Below are positions 1 through 9,685 of a DNA stretch of 64,000 nt, one piece after another. The DNA is from Streptomyces ortus (lineage in GTDB: Bacteria; Actinomycetota; Actinomycetes; Streptomycetales; Streptomycetaceae). The translations under genes were made by a program, and so were the position numbers. The notes beneath the pieces are model-generated. The model was not told the origin of the DNA and did no database searches. It saw only the letters and a list, made by a program, of their open reading frames with translations. The first letter of the stretch is position 1. Every line of letters begins with the position of its first letter. The DNA lies in assembly GCF_026341275.1 (NCBI RefSeq), contig NZ_JAIFZO010000002.1, positions 570,361 to 634,360 of the forward strand. The letters are read 5' to 3'.

Positions 1-375
1 CTTGTCGTCGGAGGCGTCGACGGGCTCGTCCGTCCCGGTGAGGGAGGAGGCGTCGTCCGGCACGACCGATTCGTCGGACTTCAGGTCGTGCTCGATGCCG
101 TGGACGATGCGGTTGTACTCGTCGTCGCCGAGGACCGCGCCGATGGCGTTCTTCGCGAAGAGCAGGTCGACGCCCGGGCCCGCGTCAAGAAGGACCGTCT
201 CCTCGTTGACCTCCTTGACGGTCGCGTACATGCCACCGATCGTGCGGACACCGGTGCCGGGCTGCATCTCGTTGCGCATCTGCGCAGCCGCATTCTGCTT
301 CTTCTTGGCCGACCGGGTCATCAGGAACATGGCCCCGATGAGCACGATGAACGGGAGGAGGGTCACGAGACTCAC
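1..375 (-). CDS. yajC: YajC, preprotein translocase accessory subunit (3' end cut by window edge)
   Basis: Single-pass inner-membrane protein of the SecDF-YajC complex that assists Sec-dependent export. The reading frame starts at a GTG (373-375) with an AAGGAAG ribosome site about 10 nt upstream. It begins VSLVTLLPFIVLIGAMF, a single membrane helix, followed by a basic RSAKKK stretch and the family core MQPGTGVRTIGGMYATVKEV. An acidic tail then runs off the left edge, so only 125 codons are visible and the stop lies outside. It sits 165 nt downstream of ruvB on the same strand. In Streptomyces secD and secF normally follow, which would place them beyond position 1 (family knowledge, not seen here). 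Confidence 0.93.
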   Translation of the reverse strand, partial: MSLVTLLPFIVLIGAMFLMTRSAKKKQNAAAQMRNEMQPGTGVRTIGGMYATVKEVNEETVLLDAGPGVDLLFAKNAIGAVLGDDEYNRIVHGIEHDLKSDESVVPDDASSLTGTDEPVDASDDK

Positions 376-539
376 GGGACGGAACTTCCTTCATTCGACC
401 GCGATGGTGAGCGGCCTGATGGATGGGGGTATGTACGCCGTCGACAAGGGCGGCATCGGCGGAGTCTAAGCGAGTCCGCCGTCAAGGAACAACGCTCAGC
501 ATGGCACCGGGGTTCCTGACCTCGCGAGCCCCCTCGCCG

Positions 540-1610
540 TCACGCCCCGAACAGGTCCCCTTGTCCGTTTCCACCCGTTGACGACCGGGGCGGGGTGAGG
601 CCGAGATGCGCCCAGGCCGCCGGGGTGGCCACCCGCCCGCGGGGGGTGCGCGCCAGCAGCCCCTCGCGTACGAGGAAGGGTTCGGCCACCTCCTCGACGG
701 TCTCCCGCTCCTCCCCCACGGCCACGGCGAGCGTGGAGAGACCGACGGGCCCGCCGCCGAAGAGCTTGAGCAGAGCTTCCAGGACGCCCCGGTCGAGGCG
801 GTCGAGGCCGCGGCTGTCCACTTCGTACACGGCGAGGGCGGCCCCGGCGATGTGCCGGTCGATGACGCCGTCGGCCTTGACCTGGGCGTAGTCGCGGACC
901 CGGCGCAGCAGACGGTTGGCGATACGGGGCGTGCCCCGGGAGCGGCCGGCGATCTCGGCGGCTCCGTCCGGGTCGATCTCCACGTCGAGCAGATGTGCGG
1001 ATCGGTGGATGACCCGCTCCAGCTCGGCGGGCTCGTAGAACTCCATGTGGGCGGTGAAGCCGAAGCGGTCGCGCAGCGGGGGCGGCAGCAGACCCGCGCG
1101 CGTGGTGGCGCCGACGAGTGTGAAGGGCGGCAGTTCGAGCGGGATGGCGGTGGCGCCGGGGCCCTTGCCGACGATGACGTCGACGCGGAAGTCCTCCATC
1201 GCCATGTAGAGCATCTCCTCGGCCGGGCGCGACATGCGGTGGATCTCGTCGAGGAAGAGGACCTCTCCCTCCTGGAGGGAGGAGAGGATCGCAGCGAGGT
1301 CGCCCGCGTGCTGGATGGCGGGTCCGCTGGTGATGCGGATGGGGGCTTCCATCTCGGCGGCGATGATCATCGAGAGGGTGGTCTTGCCGAGGCCGGGGGC
1401 GCCGGAGAGCAACACGTGGTCGGCGGTGGCGCCGCGCGCGCGGGCGGCGCGCAGGACGAGGTCGAGCTGCTCGCGGACCTTCTCCTGGCCGATGAACTCA
1501 CCGAGGTCCTTGGGCCGCAGGGCGGCCTCGACGGCCTGCTCCTCACGGTCACCGGCCGCGCCGACGAGCCGCTCGGCGCTGCCGTCGTCGGTCGTCTCGT
1601 CCCAGTTCAT
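540..1610 (-). CDS. ruvB: RuvB, Holliday junction branch-migration ATPase
   Basis: Hexameric AAA+ motor that, with RuvA, drives branch migration of Holliday junctions in recombinational repair. At 356 residues it is the usual length. A short variable N-terminus precedes [12 protein letters not shown] at about 31-41. Walker [10 protein letters not shown] is at 70-78 and Walker B FLDEIH at 119-124. The sensor region [18 protein letters not shown] and a C-terminal winged-helix domain follow. It is the last gene of ruvC-ruvA-ruvB, with a 165-nt gap after ruvA that contains one copy of a dispersed repeat. Cotranscription with ruvCA is likely but not certain because of that gap. Confidence 0.98.
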   Translation of the reverse strand: MNWDETTDDGSAERLVGAAGDREEQAVEAALRPKDLGEFIGQEKVREQLDLVLRAARARGATADHVLLSGAPGLGKTTLSMIIAAEMEAPIRITSGPAIQHAGDLAAILSSLQEGEVLFLDEIHRMSRPAEEMLYMAMEDFRVDVIVGKGPGATAIPLELPPFTLVGATTRAGLLPPPLRDRFGFTAHMEFYEPAELERVIHRSAHLLDVEIDPDGAAEIAGRSRGTPRIANRLLRRVRDYAQVKADGVIDRHIAGAALAVYEVDSRGLDRLDRGVLEALLKLFGGGPVGLSTLAVAVGEERETVEEVAEPFLVREGLLARTPRGRVATPAAWAHLGLTPPRSSTGGNGQGDLFGA

Positions 1611-1706
1611 TCGGTGTGCCTCGCGAGGTAGGGGTAGGGGTCGGAGTCGTACGGGCGTGGGGTCGTCTTTCGCCGGAGCGCGGACGCGTCAGTGCGCGCT
1701 CCGTCA

Positions 1707-1725
1707 GGGGCGCGGGGAACCGCGC
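1707..1725. repeat. Single copy of the dispersed GCGC-GTTCCCC-GCGCCCC core element
   Basis: Reading GGGGCGCGGGGAACCGCGC on the plus strand, this is the reverse complement of the core that is tandemly arrayed at 23.7, 32.6, 43.2 and 61.7 kb. Here it is solitary, in the ruvA-ruvB gap. Its function is unknown. Confidence 0.6.
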
Positions 1726-1775
1726 GACCAGCCCTCATCGGCCCGCACGTTCATGACCGCGCCCCCGAGCGGAAC

Positions 1776-2387
1776 TCAACGCGCCCGGTTGAGGCTCTGC
1801 AGCGCGGCCTTGAGGAGCTGACCGACCTGCGGCGTCCCGCCCGCGGCCTCGGCCTGCGGCGCGACCGCGGAAACCGCTTCGTCGGCCTCCCGCGTCGCAT
1901 ACCCGAGCCCGATCAGCGCGGCGTGCAACTGCTCGCGCCATCCGGCGGCGACGGGCCGTCCGACGGCGGCGCCATCGGTGCCGAGGGGCCCCCCGAGGCG
2001 GTCCTTCAGCTCAAGCAGCAGCTTCTGGGCGCCCTTCTTGCCGATGCCGGGGACGGCGGTGAGCGCCTTCTCGTCCCCGGTGGACACCGCGCGGCGCAGG
2101 GCGTCCGGGCTGTGCACGGCGAGCATCGCCTGGGCCAGCCGCGGCCCGACACCGCTCGCGGTCTGCAGCAGCACGAAGGTCTGGCGCTCGTCGTCGTCCA
2201 CGAAGCCGTACAGCGTGAGCGAGTCCTCGCGGACGACCAGGGAGGTGGCGAGCCGGGCCTCCTGGCCCATGCGCAGCCCGGAGAGGGTGTCGGGGGTGCA
2301 CTGGACGGCGATGCCGATTCCGCCCACCTCGACCACCGCGGAGTCGGGGGCGAGTGCGGCGACCTTGCCGCTGACGAAGGCGATCAT
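1776..2387 (-). CDS. ruvA: RuvA, Holliday junction DNA-binding subunit
   Basis: 203-residue protein that binds four-way junctions as a tetramer and loads RuvB. The start ATG (2385-2387) overlaps the ruvC stop as ATGA. It opens [20 protein letters not shown], the N-terminal OB fold, followed by helix-hairpin-helix elements ([16 protein letters not shown] and [20 protein letters not shown]). A flexible linker leads to the C-terminal RuvB-contact domain ([23 protein letters not shown]). The open frame extends far upstream in ruvC's shadow, but the overlap and the family N-terminus fix this start. Confidence 0.97.
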   Translation of the reverse strand: MIAFVSGKVAALAPDSAVVEVGGIGIAVQCTPDTLSGLRMGQEARLATSLVVREDSLTLYGFVDDDERQTFVLLQTASGVGPRLAQAMLAVHSPDALRRAVSTGDEKALTAVPGIGKKGAQKLLLELKDRLGGPLGTDGAAVGRPVAAGWREQLHAALIGLGYATREADEAVSAVAPQAEAAGGTPQVGQLLKAALQSLNRAR

Positions 2388-2929
2388 CGGGTGACCTTCC
2401 GGCTGGAGAGCTGGGCCCGGCGGTGCGCGGCCTGTGCCTGCTGGAGGCGGTTCACGGCCGGGGCACGCCAGATGTGACAGATGGCGAGGGCGAGGGCGTC
2501 GGCGGCGTCGGCGGGCTTGGGGGGCGCGTCGAGCCGCAACAGCCGGGTGACCATGGCGCCGACCTGGGCCTTGTCGGCGCGGCCGTTGCCCGTGACGGCG
2601 GCCTTGACCTCGCTGGGGGTGTGCAGGGCGACGGGAATGCCGCGCCGGGCCGCACAGAGCATCGCGACCGCGCTGGCCTGGGCCGTGCCCATCACCGTAC
2701 GGACGTTGTGCTGGCTGAACACCCGCTCCACGGCGACGTATTCGGGGCGGTGCTCGTCGAGCCACTGCTCGATGCCCTGCTCGATGGCGACGAGACGCTG
2801 CCCCAACTCCGCGTCGGACGGGGTGCGGACGACTCCGACGGCGACCATGGTGAGCGGCCGGCCCGCCACGCCCTCGACGACACCGACACCGCACCGGGTC
2901 AATCCGGGGTCAACGCCCAGTACCCGCAC
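2384..2929 (-). CDS. ruvC: RuvC, Holliday junction resolvase
   Basis: Mg2+-dependent endonuclease of RNase H fold that resolves Holliday junctions. Its 181 residues fit the family. Acidic catalytic residues are visible at D7 ([10 protein letters not shown]), E68 (VAVERVFS), D141 and D144 (PADAADALA). The 3' end overlaps ruvA by 4 nt, so the two are translationally coupled. Upstream, yebC lies 185 nt away behind a strong hairpin, so ruvC probably has its own promoter in that gap. Confidence 0.97.
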   Translation of the reverse strand: MRVLGVDPGLTRCGVGVVEGVAGRPLTMVAVGVVRTPSDAELGQRLVAIEQGIEQWLDEHRPEYVAVERVFSQHNVRTVMGTAQASAVAMLCAARRGIPVALHTPSEVKAAVTGNGRADKAQVGAMVTRLLRLDAPPKPADAADALALAICHIWRAPAVNRLQQAQAAHRRAQLSSRKVTR

Positions 2930-3060
2930 CCGGCCCCCTCCTTCGAGTCATCGGCCCCACCCGGCCGCCACCGGGGAGCTGTCCCCGATTCGTGCAGGTT
3001 ATCGGGTGCCACCGACAACGCCCGCCAGCGACGCCCGACAAGGCGAGGGCCGACAACGGG

Positions 3061-3092
3061 ACGGGCCGACGGGATGTGCCCCGTCGGCCCGT
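3061..3092 (-). terminator. Hairpin terminator downstream of the yebC-family gene
   Basis: ACGGGCCGACGGG (3061-3073) pairs with CCCGTCGGCCCGT (3080-3092) across a 6-nt loop, a perfect 13-bp stem. It begins 23 nt after the stop of the 3115-3867 gene. There is no T-run, which is common in Streptomyces terminators. Confidence 0.7.
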
Positions 3093-3114
3093 TGAGCCCG
3101 TACCGTCCTCGGTG

Positions 3115-3867
3115 TTACGCGTCGACCTTCTCCATGACCTCGTCGCTCACGTCGAAGTTGGCGAAGACGTTCTGCACGTCGTCGCTGTCCTCCAGGGCGT
3201 CGATGAGCTTGAAGATCTTCCGGGCGCCCTCCTCGTCCAGCTCGACCTGCATGGTCGGGACGAAGTTGGCGTCGGCCGAGTCGTAGTCGATGCCCGCCTC
3301 CTGGAGCGCGGTGCGCACCGCGACCAGGTCGGTGGCCTCGGAGAGGACCTCGAAGGTGTCACCGAGGTCGTTGACTTCCTCGGCACCCGCGTCGAGCACG
3401 GCGCCCAGGACGTCGTCCTCGGACAGCTCGCCCTTGGGGACGATGACGACGCCCTTGCGGTGGAAGAGGTACGAGACGGAACCCGGGTCCGCCATGTTGC
3501 CGCCGTTGCGGGTCATCGCGACACGGACGTCCGAGGCGGCGCGGTTGCGGTTGTCGGTGAGGCACTCGATGAGCACCGCGACACCGTTCGGCCCGTAGCC
3601 CTCGTACATGATCGTCTCGTAGTCGGCACCGCCGGCTTCGAGACCACCGCCGCGCTTGACCGCGGAGTCGATGTTCTTGTTCGGGACCGAGGACTTCTTG
3701 GCCTTCTGGACGGCGTCGTAAAGCGTCGGATTGCCGTCGAGGTCCACGCCGCCCATACGCGCCGCGACCTCGATGTTCTTGATCAGCTTCGCGAAGAGCT
3801 TGCCGCGCTTGGCGTCGATCACGGCCTTCTTGTGCTTCGTCGTGGCCCATTTAGAGTGGCCGGACAT
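3115..3867 (-). CDS. yebC: YebC/PmpR-family protein (TACO1-like)
   Basis: 250-residue member of the YebC family. Members are described as DNA-binding regulators and, more recently, as factors that help ribosomes through proline runs. It opens [23 protein letters not shown], the family signature. Further conserved stretches are [35 protein letters not shown] and [15 protein letters not shown]. The start at 3865-3867 has AAGGAGA nearby. An in-frame extension upstream to 4008 is possible but would precede the invariant MSGHSKW. Its place just ahead of ruvC is common in actinobacteria. Confidence 0.96.
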   Translation of the reverse strand: MSGHSKWATTKHKKAVIDAKRGKLFAKLIKNIEVAARMGGVDLDGNPTLYDAVQKAKKSSVPNKNIDSAVKRGGGLEAGGADYETIMYEGYGPNGVAVLIECLTDNRNRAASDVRVAMTRNGGNMADPGSVSYLFHRKGVVIVPKGELSEDDVLGAVLDAGAEEVNDLGDTFEVLSEATDLVAVRTALQEAGIDYDSADANFVPTMQVELDEEGARKIFKLIDALEDSDDVQNVFANFDVSDEVMEKVDA

Positions 3868-3943
3868 CTGCCTGTCTCCTTCGCGTAACCCAACCAGTAC
3901 GAGCTCCCGAGGCTTCGAGAGCCTGGGGGACCCCCAGATCCTA

Positions 3944-4549
3944 CTAGGACGCCGCTGTCCGGGTCGCGCGCACCATGTCGACGAACAGTCCGTGCACGCG
4001 GTGGTCACCGGTCAGTTCCGGATGGAACGACGTGGCGAGCGCGTTGCCCTGGCGTACGGCGACGATGTGACCGCCGTACTCGGCGAGCACCTCGGCCCGC
4101 GCGCCCACCGATTCCACCCAGGGCGCCCGGATGAAGAGCCCCTCCACAGCATCGCCCTCGATGCCCGTCACGTCGACCTTCGCCTCGAAGGATTCGTTCT
4201 GCCGGCCGAAGGCGTTGCGGCGCACGATCATGTCGATGCCGCCGATGGTCTCCTGGCCCGAGCGCGGGTCGAGGATCTTGTCGGCGAGCATGATCATGCC
4301 CGCGCAGCTGCCGTAGACGGGCAGGCCGTCCCGCACGCGCGCGCGAAGGGGCTCCATCAGGCCGAAGAGGACGGCCAGTTTGGAGATGGTGGTGGACTCA
4401 CCGCCGGGGACGATCAGTCCGTCCACCTCGGCGAGTTCCTCGGGGCGCCGCACCGGCCTGGCCACGGCGTCCGCCGCGGCCAGGGCGATGAGGTGCTCCC
4501 GTACGTCGCCCTGGAGGGCCAGGACGCCTATGACGGGGGTGGTGCTCAT
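3944..4549 (-). CDS. pdxT: PdxT, glutaminase subunit of PLP synthase
   Basis: 201-residue class-I glutamine amidotransferase that releases ammonia for the PdxS synthase in the DXP-independent route to pyridoxal 5'-phosphate. It starts [19 protein letters not shown]. The oxyanion/GG motif PGGESTT is at about 48-54. The nucleophile is C82 (YGSCAGMI) and the H176/E178 pair lies in SFHPELT, so the full catalytic triad is present. It lies 83 nt downstream of pdxS on the same strand. It is followed by the yebC-family gene, 76 nt away. Confidence 0.97.
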   Translation of the reverse strand: MSTTPVIGVLALQGDVREHLIALAAADAVARPVRRPEELAEVDGLIVPGGESTTISKLAVLFGLMEPLRARVRDGLPVYGSCAGMIMLADKILDPRSGQETIGGIDMIVRRNAFGRQNESFEAKVDVTGIEGDAVEGLFIRAPWVESVGARAEVLAEYGGHIVAVRQGNALATSFHPELTGDHRVHGLFVDMVRATRTAAS

Positions 4550-4632
4550 CTACGGAGTGCCTGCCTTGTGTGAAGGGGTGCCCTGGAGGGGGTGGTTTCC
4601 GTCCGGACGGCGCTCACCGTCCGGAAGGAGGT

Positions 4633-5556
4633 TCACCAGCCGCGGTTCGCGTAGCGCTCGGACTCGGGGAGGGTGTCGCAGTTGATGCCGACCATGGCCT
4701 CGCCCAGGTTGCGGGAGGCGTCCGCGATGATCTTCGGGTCGTCGTAGAAGGTGGTGGCCTTCACGATGGCCGCGGCGCGCTTGGCCGGGTCGCCGGACTT
4801 GAAGATGCCGGAGCCGACGAAGACGCCCTCGGCCCCGAGCTGGCGCATCAGCGCGGCGTCGGCGGGGGTGGCCACGCCGCCCGCGGAGAACAGCACGACC
4901 GGGAGCTTGCCCAGTTCGGCGACCTCCTTGACGATCTCGTACGGGGCGCGCAGCTCCTTGGCGGCGGCGTACAGCTCGTTGTTGTCGTAGCCGCGCAGCC
5001 GGGCGATCTCGTTCTTGATCTGGCGCAGGTGGCGCACGGCCTCGACGACGTTGCCGGTGCCGGCCTCACCCTTGGAGCGGATCATGGCGGCGCCCTCGGC
5101 TATGCGGCGCAGGGCCTCGCCCAGGTTGGTCGCGCCACAGACGAAGGGGGTCGTGAACGCCCACTTGTCGGAGTGGTTGACCTCGTCGGCCGGGGTGAGC
5201 ACCTCGGACTCGTCGATGTAGTCGACGCCGAGGGACTGCAGGACCTGGGCCTCCACGAAGTGGCCGATGCGCGACTTGGCCATCACCGGGATCGAGACGG
5301 CCTCGATGATGCCCTCGATCATGTCCGGGTCCGACATGCGTGCCACGCCGCCGTCCTTGCGGATGTCGGCCGGGACCCGCTCCAGGGCCATGACGGCCAC
5401 GGCGCCCGCGTCCTCGGCGATCTTCGCCTGCTCGGGCGTGACGACGTCCATGATCACGCCGCCCTTGAGCTGCTCGGCCATGCCGCGCTTCACGCGCGCG
5501 GTGCCGGTGGCCGGGGTGTCGGTGGACGGGGCGGGGTGTGAAGGCGTGCTGGACAC
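4633..5556 (-). CDS. pdxS: PdxS, PLP synthase lyase subunit
   Basis: 307-residue (beta/alpha)8 synthase that makes PLP from ribose 5-phosphate, glyceraldehyde 3-phosphate and PdxT-derived ammonia. A variable 20-residue N-terminal tail precedes [19 protein letters not shown]94 in VMAKSRIGH corresponds to the Schiff-base lysine. [13 protein letters not shown] and the phosphate-binding [14 protein letters not shown] and [11 protein letters not shown] segments follow. The start is GTG (5554-5556). It is upstream of pdxT in an evident operon. Confidence 0.98.
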   Translation of the reverse strand: MSSTPSHPAPSTDTPATGTARVKRGMAEQLKGGVIMDVVTPEQAKIAEDAGAVAVMALERVPADIRKDGGVARMSDPDMIEGIIEAVSIPVMAKSRIGHFVEAQVLQSLGVDYIDESEVLTPADEVNHSDKWAFTTPFVCGATNLGEALRRIAEGAAMIRSKGEAGTGNVVEAVRHLRQIKNEIARLRGYDNNELYAAAKELRAPYEIVKEVAELGKLPVVLFSAGGVATPADAALMRQLGAEGVFVGSGIFKSGDPAKRAAAIVKATTFYDDPKIIADASRNLGEAMVGINCDTLPESERYANRGW

Positions 5557-5684
5557 GGGGTGACCTCACTCGGTGAAAGAGGGCTTCTGCAGATACCGAG
5601 GAAACGCCCGGAGACCAGGCCACAGCAAGGGCCAATGGGCAGGCGGTGGCTCATTTTCCGCGCGCCGGTAGGCCTTTCCCCTGG

Positions 5685-5701
5685 TCAGCGCTCCGCGCTG
5701 A
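5685..5701 (-). terminator. Short hairpin between the 5744-6289 gene and pdxS
   Basis: TCAGCGC (5685-5691) and GCGCTGA (5695-5701) form a perfect 7-bp stem with a TCC loop. It lies 43 nt beyond the stop of the 5744-6289 gene, on its strand. It is plausible as a terminator ahead of the pdxST promoter. Confidence 0.4.
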
Positions 5702-5743
5702 GGGCTGGTGCGTGGGTGGCCACGCGCGCGTGGGCCGCGTGGA

Positions 5744-6289
5744 CTACGTCCCGGGGCGGTCCGCCAGTGCCGTCGGGGGCTCGTCGTCCATTTCGAAGGC
5801 CAGGGGGAACGGGGCGTGGCCGGCCAGCCGGAACCAGCGCACCGTGCGGTGGCGGCGCAGGGCGCGGGCCGCGCGTACGGCGTCGTTGTGGAAGCGCCTG
5901 GCCATCGGTACGCGGCGGACCGCCTGGGCGAGTTCGCGGGCCGCGTCCTCGCCGCCCGGCGCCGCCTGGACCGCTTCCACCTGCTCGGTCTCCCCGAAGA
6001 CGGCCCGCAGCGCCTGGCTGAGGTCGCTCTCGGCGACCTCCCGGTGGTCCTCCTCGGCCTGCCGGGCGGCGTGCGCGGCCTCGTAGAGCACCATGGAGGC
6101 GGCCGGATCGAGCACCCCGGCGGTGGCCAGTTCCTGGGCCACGGAGGCACGCCGCAGCAACTGTGCGTCCAGCGCCGCGCGGGCCGCGTCGATGCGTGCG
6201 TGCAGCCGGTCGAGGCGGCCCGCCGTCCAGCTCAGGTAGAGGCCGATCGCCGCGAGGGCGATCACGATCCAGATCAGTGTGGAGGTCAC
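5744..6289 (-). CDS. Small membrane-anchored protein (LemA-like outline)
   Basis: 181 residues. An N-terminal membrane segment (MTSTLIWIVIALAAIGLYLSW region, about 3-21) is followed by a helix-rich soluble domain with many Ala, Arg and Glu residues (LDRLHARIDAARAALDAQL). That pattern, one anchor then long helices, recalls LemA-type proteins, but no diagnostic motif is seen, so no function is claimed. Conserved-looking segments include YEAAHAARQAEEDHREVAESDL and RRFHNDAVRAARALRRHR. It sits between the pim genes and pdxST, which suggests a conserved neighbour rather than an accessory gene. Confidence 0.8.
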   Translation of the reverse strand: MTSTLIWIVIALAAIGLYLSWTAGRLDRLHARIDAARAALDAQLLRRASVAQELATAGVLDPAASMVLYEAAHAARQAEEDHREVAESDLSQALRAVFGETEQVEAVQAAPGGEDAARELAQAVRRVPMARRFHNDAVRAARALRRHRTVRWFRLAGHAPFPLAFEMDDEPPTALADRPGT

Positions 6290-6360
6290 GGGCGCACACG
6301 CTACCGGTGGGGCCCGCCCCGCCTCCGGGTGCCGGCCCGTTGGGGGCCGGCCGCGCTTTT

Positions 6361-6432
6361 CAGCCCGTCCGGCGTTTGAGGACGAGGCCGTTCAGGCCGA
6401 CGGCGGGGTCTGGGGGCGCAGCCCCTGGGGGA
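6361..6432. repeat. Intergenic element of the CCCGTCCGGCGTTTGAGGAC type
   Basis: The stretch CAGCCCGTCCGGCGTTTGAG followed by GACGAGGCCG and a GGGGTCTGGGGGCGCAGCCCC hairpin looks like a sequence I recall as recurring between genes in many Streptomyces genomes. It occurs once here, between pimA and the 5744-6289 gene. The GGGG...CCCC arm could terminate pimA transcription. The assignment rests on memory rather than on repetition inside this window. Confidence 0.45.
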
Positions 6433-6450
6433 CGGCGCTTCTCAGACCCG

Positions 6451-7620
6451 TCAGTCCCGTGCCAGGCCGAAGCGGGCCAAAAGACCCCCCGGCTCCGCCG
6501 GTTCGTCCGCGGCCACCGCCGCCGCCCCGTCCGTGACCGTCTCGTACACGGACAGGATGTCCGCGCCGACCGTCGACCAGTCGAAGCGCCGCACGTGCGC
6601 GCTCCCCCGCTCGTGCAGTTCCGCGCGTCGCGCCGGATCGCCGAGGAGCCGTACCGCCGACGCGGCCAGCGCGTCCGCGTCCTCGTTGGTGAACAGTTCG
6701 CCCGCCGCGCCCTGGTCGAGGACCTGGGCGAACGCGTCCAGGTCGGAGGCGAGCACGGGCGCACCCGCCGACATCGCCTCGACCAGGATGATGCCGAAGC
6801 TCTCGCCGCCGGTGTTGGGCGCGACGTACAGGTCGACGCTGCGCAGGAACCGCGCCTTGTCCTCGTCGCTGATCATGCCGAGGAACTCGACGCGCGGGCG
6901 CAGCTCCGCCGGAAGCTTCTCGACCGCTTCCTTCTCGTCGCCGCGCCCGGCGACCAGCAGCCGGGTCTCCGGCCGCTCGGCGAGGATCTTCGGCAGCGCC
7001 TTCATGAGGACCGGCAAGCCCTTGCGGGGCTCGTCGATACGGCCCACGAACCCGATCGTGCCGCCCTGCCACGCGGGGTTGGGCTCGGCCTTCGCGAAGT
7101 AGTCCACGTCGACGCCGTTCGGGATGACCACGGCGTCGCCGCCCAGGTGCTCGACGAGCGTGCGCCGCGCGTACTCGCTCACCGCGATCCGCGCGCTGAT
7201 CTTCTCCAGCGCGGGCTGCAGGATCGGGTACGCCGCGATCATCGCCCGGGACCGCGGGTTCGACGTGTGGAAGGTGGCGACGATCGGGCCCTGGGCCGCC
7301 CAGCAGGCCAGCAGGCCGAGGGAGGGCGAGGCCGGCTCATGGATGTGGATCACGTCGAAGGTGCCGTCGTGCAGCCAGCGGCGGACCCGCGCGGCCGACA
7401 GGAACCCGAAGTTGAGGCGCGCGACCGAGCCGTTGTACGGCACCGGTACGGCGCGGCCCGCGGAGACGACGTACGGCGGGAGCGGTGTCTCGTCGTCGGC
7501 GGGCGCGAGGACGGACACGTGGTGCCCGAGCGCGATGAGGTGGTCGGCCAGGTCGCGGATGTGGAACTGGACTCCGCCGGGGACGTCCCAGGAGTACGGG
7601 CAGACGATGCCGATCCTCAT
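6451..7620 (-). CDS. pimA: PimA, phosphatidylinositol alpha-mannosyltransferase
   Basis: 389-residue GT4 (GT-B fold) enzyme that transfers the first mannose from GDP-mannose to phosphatidylinositol on the inner membrane leaflet. The N-terminal Rossmann half begins MRIGIVCPYSWDVPGGVQFH. The C-terminal half has GFVGRIDEPRKGLPVLMKA and the donor-binding NTGGESFGIILVEAMSAG with the EX7E-type glutamates. The open frame runs further upstream, but the MRIGIVCPY start and the ATGA overlap with the acyltransferase gene (7617-7620) fix the start. It is third in pgsA - acyltransferase - pimA. Confidence 0.95.
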   Translation of the reverse strand: MRIGIVCPYSWDVPGGVQFHIRDLADHLIALGHHVSVLAPADDETPLPPYVVSAGRAVPVPYNGSVARLNFGFLSAARVRRWLHDGTFDVIHIHEPASPSLGLLACWAAQGPIVATFHTSNPRSRAMIAAYPILQPALEKISARIAVSEYARRTLVEHLGGDAVVIPNGVDVDYFAKAEPNPAWQGGTIGFVGRIDEPRKGLPVLMKALPKILAERPETRLLVAGRGDEKEAVEKLPAELRPRVEFLGMISDEDKARFLRSVDLYVAPNTGGESFGIILVEAMSAGAPVLASDLDAFAQVLDQGAAGELFTNEDADALAASAVRLLGDPARRAELHERGSAHVRRFDWSTVGADILSVYETVTDGAAAVAADEPAEPGGLLARFGLARD

Positions 7621-8672
7621 GGCCGCTCCCCCGGCCGGACCTCGTCGCCCCGGACCTGCTCCCGGTCCCCGGCCGAAGAATCGTGCCCGGCCCCACCTTC
7701 GTGCGCCGCCCGACCTTCGTGTCCGGCCCGGTCGTGCTGTGCTCCGGCGGGGGTCTCCCCCTCGGTCGTCCCCGGGCGGGGCTCCAGGTCGGCGAGCCAC
7801 AAGCGTTGCAGCATGTGCCAGTCCTCCGGATGGTCGGCGATCCCCGTGGCGAAGGCATCGGCCAGCGCCTGCGTCATCACAGACGTCTTCTCGGCCCGCG
7901 TACCTGACTCGGGTACGTCGACGGGGGGATGGACTCGGCCACGCATCACGGGCGATTCGTCGTACCACAGGGTCACCGGCAGCAGCAGCGCACCGGTCTG
8001 CTGGGCGAGCAGCGCCGGGCCCGCGGGCATCCGGGTGGTGTCCCCGAAGAAGGAGACCTCCACCCCGGAGGCTGACAGGTCGCGCTCGGCGACCAGGCAG
8101 ACCAGGCCGCCGTCGCGCAGCCGCCTGGCCAGCGTGCCGAACGCGGTGCCCCCGCTGTGCGGCAGCACCTCCATGCCGAGGCCCTCGCGGTACGCCACGA
8201 ACCGGTCGTAGAGCTTCTCGGGCCTGAGGCGCTCGGCGACCGTCGTGAACGGCGTCTCCAGCTTCGTGGTGACCCAGGCGCCCGCGAGGTCCCAGTTGCC
8301 CAGGTGCGGCAGCGCGAGGATCACGCCCTTGCCCGCCGCGAGCCCCTCGGTCAGATGGTGGAGGTCCTTCGGCTCGAAACCGCTCCTGATGCGGTCCTTG
8401 CTCCAGGCGGGCAGCCGGAACGACTCCATCCAGTAGCGCAGATACGACCGCATGCCCGCGCGGGACAGCTCCGCGAGCCGCTCCGGACTCGCGTCGGGCA
8501 GCACGCGCGCGTAGTTCGACTCCAGACGCAGTACGCCCTTGCCGCGCCGCTTCCAGGTGATGTCGGCGATGGTCCGGCCCAGGCGCACGGCCACCGGCTC
8601 GGGGAGCTTCTTGACGGCTCCCCAGCCCGCGGCGTACGCGCCGTAGGTCAGCTGGTCCCGCAGACCGCTCAC
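7617..8672 (-). CDS. Phosphatidylinositol mannoside acyltransferase (LpxL/HtrB-like)
   Basis: 351-residue membrane-associated acyltransferase of the lipid A acyltransferase superfamily. In the PIM operon it is expected to acylate the mannose of PIM (PatA role). The GTG start (8670-8672) overlaps the pgsA stop as GTGA. The catalytic HX4D motif is HLGNWD in VILALPHLGNWDLAG. The later conserved block is GLVCLVAERDLSASGVEVSFFGD, with FFGDTTRMPAGPALLA. The last 55 or so residues are a degenerate, Gly/His/Asp-rich tail (HDRAGHEGRAAHEGG) that looks disordered and is unlike the family core. Both gene ends overlap neighbours, so it is a tight operon. Confidence 0.92.
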   Translation of the reverse strand: MSGLRDQLTYGAYAAGWGAVKKLPEPVAVRLGRTIADITWKRRGKGVLRLESNYARVLPDASPERLAELSRAGMRSYLRYWMESFRLPAWSKDRIRSGFEPKDLHHLTEGLAAGKGVILALPHLGNWDLAGAWVTTKLETPFTTVAERLRPEKLYDRFVAYREGLGMEVLPHSGGTAFGTLARRLRDGGLVCLVAERDLSASGVEVSFFGDTTRMPAGPALLAQQTGALLLPVTLWYDESPVMRGRVHPPVDVPESGTRAEKTSVMTQALADAFATGIADHPEDWHMLQRLWLADLEPRPGTTEGETPAGAQHDRAGHEGRAAHEGGAGHDSSAGDREQVRGDEVRPGERP

Positions 8673-9391
8673 GAAGTGGCCCCGCTGTTGTGCGAGGCGT
8701 TCCCCGGCGTGTTCCCGGGGGTGTCTCCCGGGGTGTTCCCGGGCGGGGCGGCGACCGCCGCGTCGGCCTCGGCCGCCTCCCGGCGCACCGTGACGACGCG
8801 CTGGATCAGGGTGACGACGCTGCCCACGGCGACGATCCACAGCGCGATCGGCAGCAGCACCTCGATACCGGGCACGCCGAAGGTCTTGTGGAAGCCCGCC
8901 AGACCGGCCGCGACCAGCGAGATGACCAGGCGTTCGGCGCGCTCGACGAGGCCGTTGACGGCGACGGGCAGGCCGATCGACTCGCCCCGGGCCTTGGTGT
9001 ACGACACCACCTGGCCACTGGCCAGGCAGAAGATCGACACGGCGCACAGGACGAGGTTGTCGCCGCCGCCCGCGTACCAGAGGGCGAAGCCGCCGAAGAT
9101 CGCGCTGTCGGCCACCCGGTCGAGTGTCGAGTCGAGGAAGGCGCCCCAGCGGCTGGAGCGGCCCAGCTGGCGCGCCATGTTGCCGTCGACCATGTCCGAG
9201 AACACGAACAGGGTGATGACGATCGTGCCCCAGAAGAGCTCGCCGCGAGGGAAGAAGACCAGCGCTCCCGCGATCACTCCGGCCGTGCCCAGGATGGTGA
9301 CCGTGTCGGGGCTCACCCCCCGGCGGATGAGAAACGCGGCGAACGGTGTGAGGACACGCGTAAAGAATGCACGCGCGTACTTGTTCAGCAT
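8669..9391 (-). CDS. pgsA: CDP-alcohol phosphatidyltransferase (phosphatidylinositol phosphate synthase type)
   Basis: 240-residue integral membrane enzyme. Its place before the PIM acyltransferase and pimA indicates synthesis of phosphatidylinositol (phosphate) from CDP-diacylglycerol. The signature D-G-x2-A-R-x8-G-x3-D-x3-D is complete: D69 G70, A73 R74, G83, D87, D91, with D66 just before. Six hydrophobic helices are apparent. I chose the ATG at 9389-9391 (MLNKYARAFFTRVLTPF), preceded by GGGAAGG. An upstream start at 9484 would add 31 arginine-rich residues not typical of the family. A Gly/Asn/Thr-rich repeat (GNTPGDTPGNTPGN) ends the protein. Confidence 0.93.
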   Translation of the reverse strand: MLNKYARAFFTRVLTPFAAFLIRRGVSPDTVTILGTAGVIAGALVFFPRGELFWGTIVITLFVFSDMVDGNMARQLGRSSRWGAFLDSTLDRVADSAIFGGFALWYAGGGDNLVLCAVSIFCLASGQVVSYTKARGESIGLPVAVNGLVERAERLVISLVAAGLAGFHKTFGVPGIEVLLPIALWIVAVGSVVTLIQRVVTVRREAAEADAAVAAPPGNTPGDTPGNTPGNASHNSGATS

Positions 9392-9685
9392 GGCCTTCCC
9401 GACGGTCGGTGTGGCCGGGCGGCCCCTGCTGGCCACCGGCTGGCCCATCGTAGCCACGCGTGCGCGTGTGCGACGGTCGGGCACCCGCCGCCCGGGTCAC
9501 GTCCTGGTGACATCCGGCGGGTGCGGCGGGCGGCACGGCGGGGGCGGCGCGATCGCGTCCGTTGTATGGACGCACCGTGACACGAGTGCGAAGCTCGATG
9601 GCACCGCGGGCGTCATCGGAGCCGCCATTCGCGGATCCGCCGGCCCGCGCCCCCAGTGACCTCACCGTGCACGGGAGGCAATTCC

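Noticed and set aside
606..1631. Long plus-strand open frame opposite ruvB
   Set aside because: It mirrors ruvB codon by codon with the usual high-GC shadow composition (Gly/Ala/Asp/Val-rich), lacks a ribosome site, and ruvB on the other strand has all family motifs.
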